The translations under genes were made by a program, and so were the position numbers. From the NCBI RefSeq assembly GCF_000723165.1, contig NZ_HG322949.1, positions 5,579,995 to 5,643,994 of the forward strand: 64,000 nt of DNA. Direction: 5' to 3'. The notes under the pieces are model-generated. The model did not search any database, had not been told where the DNA came from, and saw nothing but the letters and a program-made list of their open reading frames with translations. This document shows positions 63,701 through 64,000 of the stretch, piece by piece; position 1 is the stretch's first letter, and the number at the start of each line of letters is the position of its first letter. Source of the stretch: Janthinobacterium agaricidamnosum NBRC 102515 = DSM 9628. Its GTDB lineage: Bacteria > Pseudomonadota > Gammaproteobacteria > Burkholderiales > Burkholderiaceae_D.

Positions 63701-64000
63701 TCGCCGGCCACAGGCCACAGCAGCACTTCCAGCCGGCCGTCGCCGGCACCGCTCCACGTCACCGCGCAGCGGTAGCCGAGCGCCTGCGCCAACGCATCGA
63801 AGTCGTCGGCCAGCACACCATCGGCGGCAGCGCCCAAGCTCGCCTGCAAGGCGCCCATATCGGCATCGTCCGCCTGCAGCGCGCGCCAGGCCAGCCATTC
63901 CCGCTCCAGCGCCACATGCGGCACATCGCTCAGCCGCAGCGCAGCGCCCGGCGTGCCGCATAGATGCGCGCGCAATTGCGCCAGATCGGCAACCTGCGTC
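51733..64000 (-). CDS. Multimodular non-ribosomal peptide synthetase (5' end beyond the window)
   Basis: The frame is open through the right edge (TQVADLAQLRAHL continues upstream), so only the last ~4090 residues are seen. Order along the protein: tail of a methyltransferase-bearing A domain and its T (Ser near 63353); C (HHIASDGWS, ~62780), A with inserted methyltransferase (VLEIGVGSG, ~60200), T (~58932); C (~58335), A (~56900), T (~55735); C (~55160), A (~53700), T (~52550); thioesterase (GWSFGG ~52147, GDHHSM). By-eye codes: DVPHFSLVEK (Ser-like), DLTKVGHVGK (Asp-like), DGFVISGVCK (not assigned). No epimerase is seen. The thioesterase marks this as the terminal synthetase. It is co-directional with the TauD hydroxylase. 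Confidence 0.95.
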   Translation of the reverse strand, partial: TQVADLAQLRAHLCGTPGAALRLSDVPHVALEREWLAWRALQADDADMGALQASLGAAADGVLADDFDALAQALGYRCAVTWSGAGDGRLEVLLWPVAGDGDAAPSGLFRQGQGTRRAAAHSNTPLRVNAAGLRQALAGDLPEYMVPSSIVLLERLPLMPNGKLDRKALPAPQFVSGKGRVARNPQELLLATLFAEVLGLPQVSIDDHFFELGGHSLLAARLVARIRKALGVALSIGDLFEAPSVAAVAARLQHYGAGAQLPAMTAAPRDRPLPLSFAQQRLWFLYRLEGPSATYHVPFSLRLEGALNMVALELALNDIIARHESLRTIFPDNGDMPYQLILAADDSRARLALEVHDASEATLQRKLRQSIAAPMLPDSQIPIRATLFRLAPERHVLLILTHHIASDGWSLKPLMRDLAQAYAARLAGQAPAFMPLPVQYADYAQWQRTLLGDEDDAHSLFGRQGHYWRQALAGMPECITMPASRPRPAVSSYRGDNLPVHIPAPLRDKLNILARSNDATLFMVLQAAFALLLGKLGGGDDVAIGSPIAGRGDSALEDLVGFFVNMLVLRTDLSGNPRVSELIVRVRERCLAAYAHQDLPFDRLVDMLNPTRAQNHHPLFQVALALQNNAQADATLAGLGGRAQWMETDTAKFDLLLNLTENADGIDGVIEYACDLFDRSDVELLWARLLSVLAAMTAAPQEQIAAIEILTPAERQRILVEWNDSAHPVPDTTLAALFEAQAAATPDAIALVFEDSSLSYAQLNVRANRLAHHLIGLGIGPEQCVALCLERSIGMMVTLLAILKAGAAYLPLDPDYPTGRLHFMLEDATPRAIITGPELAVRHRLAGSVALIMLDGEEMAALLERQPDGNPLDHQRSTALTGKHPAYVLYTSGSTGRPKGVVVEGSAIINRLLWMVDEYGIDASERFLQKTPIGFDVSVPEFFAPLISGATLVLARPGGHRDSAYLAEVIVRERITSVHFVPSMLQSFLQDNMLSAADSRLRRVFCSGEALSTELVRRFHAIYGIALHNLYGPTEAAVEVTAWTCTDNLVSDAPFMPMGRPIRNIRMYVLDAALQPVAAGVAGELYIAGAGLARGYLNRPELTAERFPACPYGPPGGRMYRTGDLARWRADGVPEFLGRADQQVKIRGFRIEPGEIEAALARQSGVAQAVVLVREDQPGEQRLVAYVVPAAGGQDDDIARDIGHVEQWQQVYESFYRETHGTVFGQNFDGWTSSYDGAPIALAQMRAWREATVQRIRQLQPRRVLEIGVGSGLLLAPLAPDCDAYWATDFSSATIDTLDRQLREQGEWRSRVKLMALPAHVWDDVPMGFFDTIVINSVIQYFPSVAYLLHVIGQAFERLAPGGALFIGDVRNLHLLPCFANAVQLHKAESGAGRDAVRWQIERALETEQELLLAPEFFAGLLARLAGLATAEIELKRGGYANELSRYRYDVVLRKGPLATVALDAAPVLQWGTQIADLAQLRAHLGRMPAGPLRLAGVPHAVLEPELRAWRAMSADDADIGALQAGLHQADLGGIPLVDDFHALAQDVSYRCAVTWGGDGTLEVVLWPAAGGDGVPSGVFRQPPTQPLQRPAALGNTPLRINSAALRQALAADLPEYMVPSAIVLLERLPLMQNGKLDRKALPAPQFVAGKGRAARTPQEQLLTALFAEVLGLQQVSLDDHFFELGGHSLLAARLVARIRKALGVELSIGDLFEAPSVAAIAGRLQHYAASAQLPPMVAASRDRPLPLSFAQQRLWFVAQLEGASEAYHLPFNLELSGALDRQALARALARIVERHETLRTVFVARDGEVEQRVLPAGGSGFALEVVDLCGDGAIQADIPGEIQAEALRLAGAEAALPFDLERGPLIRAKLIREAEQVHTLLITMHHIASDGWSAAVLADELGRLYATFARGEADPLPPLPLQYADYAVWQRQWLDGALLERLGNYWRQTLAGAPALLDLPADRARPARQDHQGASLALELDAPLTAALKALSRRHGATLYMTLLAGWAALLARLSGRDDIVTGTSVANRGQLETEGLIGFFANTLALRLDLSGAPRLGEWLERIKLQTLAAQRHQDIPFEHVVELLKPERSLAHSALFQVMLVWQNTPQQALALPGLEVRPRKQDGARRVKFDLTLVLQESDGRITGELEYATALFDRPTVQRYAGYLRRLLEAMTAADAADRPVASLALLDAAERQRLLYDWNATHQDYPRHLCVHQLFEQQVARTPHAVALAQGDQRLSYLELETRTNRLAHRLRELGAAPDRPVALLAERSMDTVVGLLAVLKSGSAYLPLEPTYPVERLQFMLDDSGAAILLAGRQPPQGLRVAVLQKLEPNDAALLDYPASPPVSGVTPAHLVYIIYTSGSTGQPKGVMVEHRNLMNYLCGARGFLPDAELDATVHAAVSFDLTNTSFYPPLLSGRCVTLLDAREREIERLGQELEQHPGRLVKLTPSHLKALIGMGKGSAAGRLVTVTGGEPLTRDLVHAWRQLFPQAVLINHYGPTETTVGVCTYRVPALMPNLAIPIGKPIANTQIYLLDAYGEPVPPGVAGELYIAGDSVARGYLNRPELNAQRFLDNPFGAAGSRMYRSGDLARYLPDGNIEFLGRNDAQVKLRGYRIEPGEIEAQLLLHPGVREAAVLAREEVSGDMRLEAYFTPRAGAPAADAHLLRAHLQALLPDYMVPAAYVRLERLPLTPNGKLDRKALPAPDAAAAYAVETYAAPQGELEQAVAQIWAKLLKRPQVGRNDHFFALGGHSLLAIQAVARVRKACQVEVTVADLFAQPVLSAFAAALAGAGTDQAPPVVALPREATQALPLSFAQQRLWFLAQLDGAGHAYHVPSGWRLVGALDKPALARALRQIVARHEALRTVFAAVDGKPQQRVLANDFDLPQMDLAGAADAQHEVRRQVEQEAALPFDLARGPLLRARLLRVSEQDHTLLITMHHIVSDGWSAGLLAHELASLYHAFARGADDPLPALPVQYADYALWQHQWLAGPVLQRQAAYWRQTLAGAPVLLELPLNRPRPARQDYAGATLALAFDARLTAALKALSRRHGTTLHMTLLAGWAVVLARLSGQSEVVIGTPVANRPRAEVQDLIGFFVNTLALRIDLSGEVALEDVLQRTKTSVLAGQAHQDLPFEQVVELMRPERSLGYSPLFQVMFAWQNGAQETLALAGLHAEPVAPATRMAKFDLTLALQESDGQIVGELEYASALFDATTIERHAGYLRRLLEAMAGELAPSTPVLRLPMLGEEERALLQAWNATAAPFPAQFCMHELFEQQAARAPDASALVHQDGSLSYRALNAQANRLAHYLRRLGLAADQRVALCIERGPDMIIALLAILKAGAAYVPLDPAYPDQRLAYMLGDSAPVLLLTHDALRGRLASLAGDAAPALPLLALDADAPLWAAAPPDDLGRGACGAGPASLAYVIYTSGSSGAPKGVAVEHGGLANLGAMQAAQLEVDAASRILQFASFSFDGCIFEVVMALCNGAALYLHGQREILAGDALVQFVAQHRITHAVLPPTVVAALAPQARLETIRVLILSGDRLPPEIARRWSQGRRLINGYGPTEATVCATLHDIDPGGQGEPPIGKPVANKRIYILDAGGEPAPIGATGEIYIGGVGIARGYLNRPELTAERFMRDPFVADPAARMYRSGDLGRWTAQGDIDFAGRADGQLKLRGFRIEAGEIESRLASYPGVREAAVVAREDTPGDKRLVAYYVAEVAHDPAPEVAQLRLHLQAVLPQYMVPAAYVALPALPLTVNGKLDRAALPAPQQQAYQRQHHAAPEGAVEGALASLWQELIGVGQVGRDDNFFALGGHSLLAIRLVDRAARLGVPLALADLFEAPTIAGLAARIALRSDAGAGPERSALLLRPAAAGHAQRPLFLLHDGMGLLLYAHMLAPLLDAGLPVYGLPALPVDAAPDGFFAAAARNMIGMLRAVQPEGPYRIAGWSFGGLLAYEMGVQLLAAGQAVEFLGLLDASAAISGYAAPAGMAPPGAAATGHAGIDHAARPAALRPHLFAAGDKPDARHRMNDLADGWRRLLAPGALTIVQVAGDHHSMIQMPHIDGLARALNAAIAGLSGLSASDDI

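Noticed and set aside
63973..63975. TTG at 63975 as the NRPS start
   Set aside because: The frame stays open to the window edge and the upstream codons continue the conserved sequence (TQVADLAQL) seen in the next module, so the gene begins beyond the window.

Overview
The window is high-GC DNA from a betaproteobacterium, most likely an Oxalobacteraceae member (Janthinobacterium/Duganella/Massilia type). This is inferred from the argB - tRNA-Thr - HAD nucleotidase - slmA block, two PHB depolymerase-type esterases, a 555-residue EttA and the overall protein style. No rRNA or phylogenetic marker is present, so the genus is not proven. Most of the window is chromosomal housekeeping and metabolism. 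It is broken by three accessory zones: decayed DNA at 4.6-5.1 kb, an AT-richer Septu defence pair at 45-47.2 kb, and a scarred junction with small transposable elements at 49.7-50.7 kb, just before a large peptide synthetase locus.

Region by region. 0.2-4.6 kb: a small catabolic cluster (tautomerase, fumarylacetoacetate-hydrolase family enzyme, Tat-exported alpha/beta hydrolase) between two LysR regulators. 4.6-5.1 kb: an IS3-family transposase remnant and an unidentified broken gene. 5.2-10.6 kb: FKBP lipoprotein, Kup potassium transporter, RarD, and the ABC-F factor EttA. 10.6-16.9 kb: tandemly duplicated DUF6265 genes, a RelE/ParE-like toxin pair, an outer membrane barrel, small exported or unknown proteins, DUF2520, DUF924 and MgtC-like genes. 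16.9-26.2 kb: aminopeptidase P, then a six-gene operon coupling an acyl-CoA ligase to a complete branched-chain-amino-acid-type ABC importer. 26.3-31.3 kb: phosphoribosyltransferase, nitronate monooxygenase, MBL hydrolase, DUF1289 and a CopG regulator with a PHB-depolymerase-type esterase. 31.3-36.9 kb: hybrid histidine kinase with an HD-GYP response regulator, then a sigma factor / zinc-finger anti-sigma / CWC operon. 37.1-44.8 kb: argB, tRNA-Thr(GGT), TraB/GumN protein, HAD nucleotidase, slmA, fused pabB, DUF1428, periplasmic glutathione peroxidase and a second PHB depolymerase-type esterase. 45.1-47.2 kb: Septu PtuA/PtuB. 47.4-50.2 kb: succinate-semialdehyde dehydrogenase, PPK2, a doubly deleted CoA-binding protein and a metC stub.

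From 51.7 kb to the right edge, all on the minus strand, lies the 3' part of a very large non-ribosomal peptide synthetase gene. It contains a partial methyltransferase-bearing module, then C-A-MT-T, C-A-T and C-A-T-TE, and is followed 19 bp downstream by a TauD/SyrP-like hydroxylase. One adenylation domain has an aspartate-type code, so the hydroxylase may make beta-hydroxyaspartate. The peptide product cannot be named from this window.

Three copies of a ~158 bp MITE-like element (19074-19232, 35660-35817, 50187-50344) share 16-bp terminal inverted repeats, TAA target duplications in two copies, and an apical hairpin with a compensated base-pair change. A second, unrelated MITE-like element abuts the third copy. 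One copy supplies the stop codon of a resident gene, and another lies just upstream of the ligase/transporter operon.
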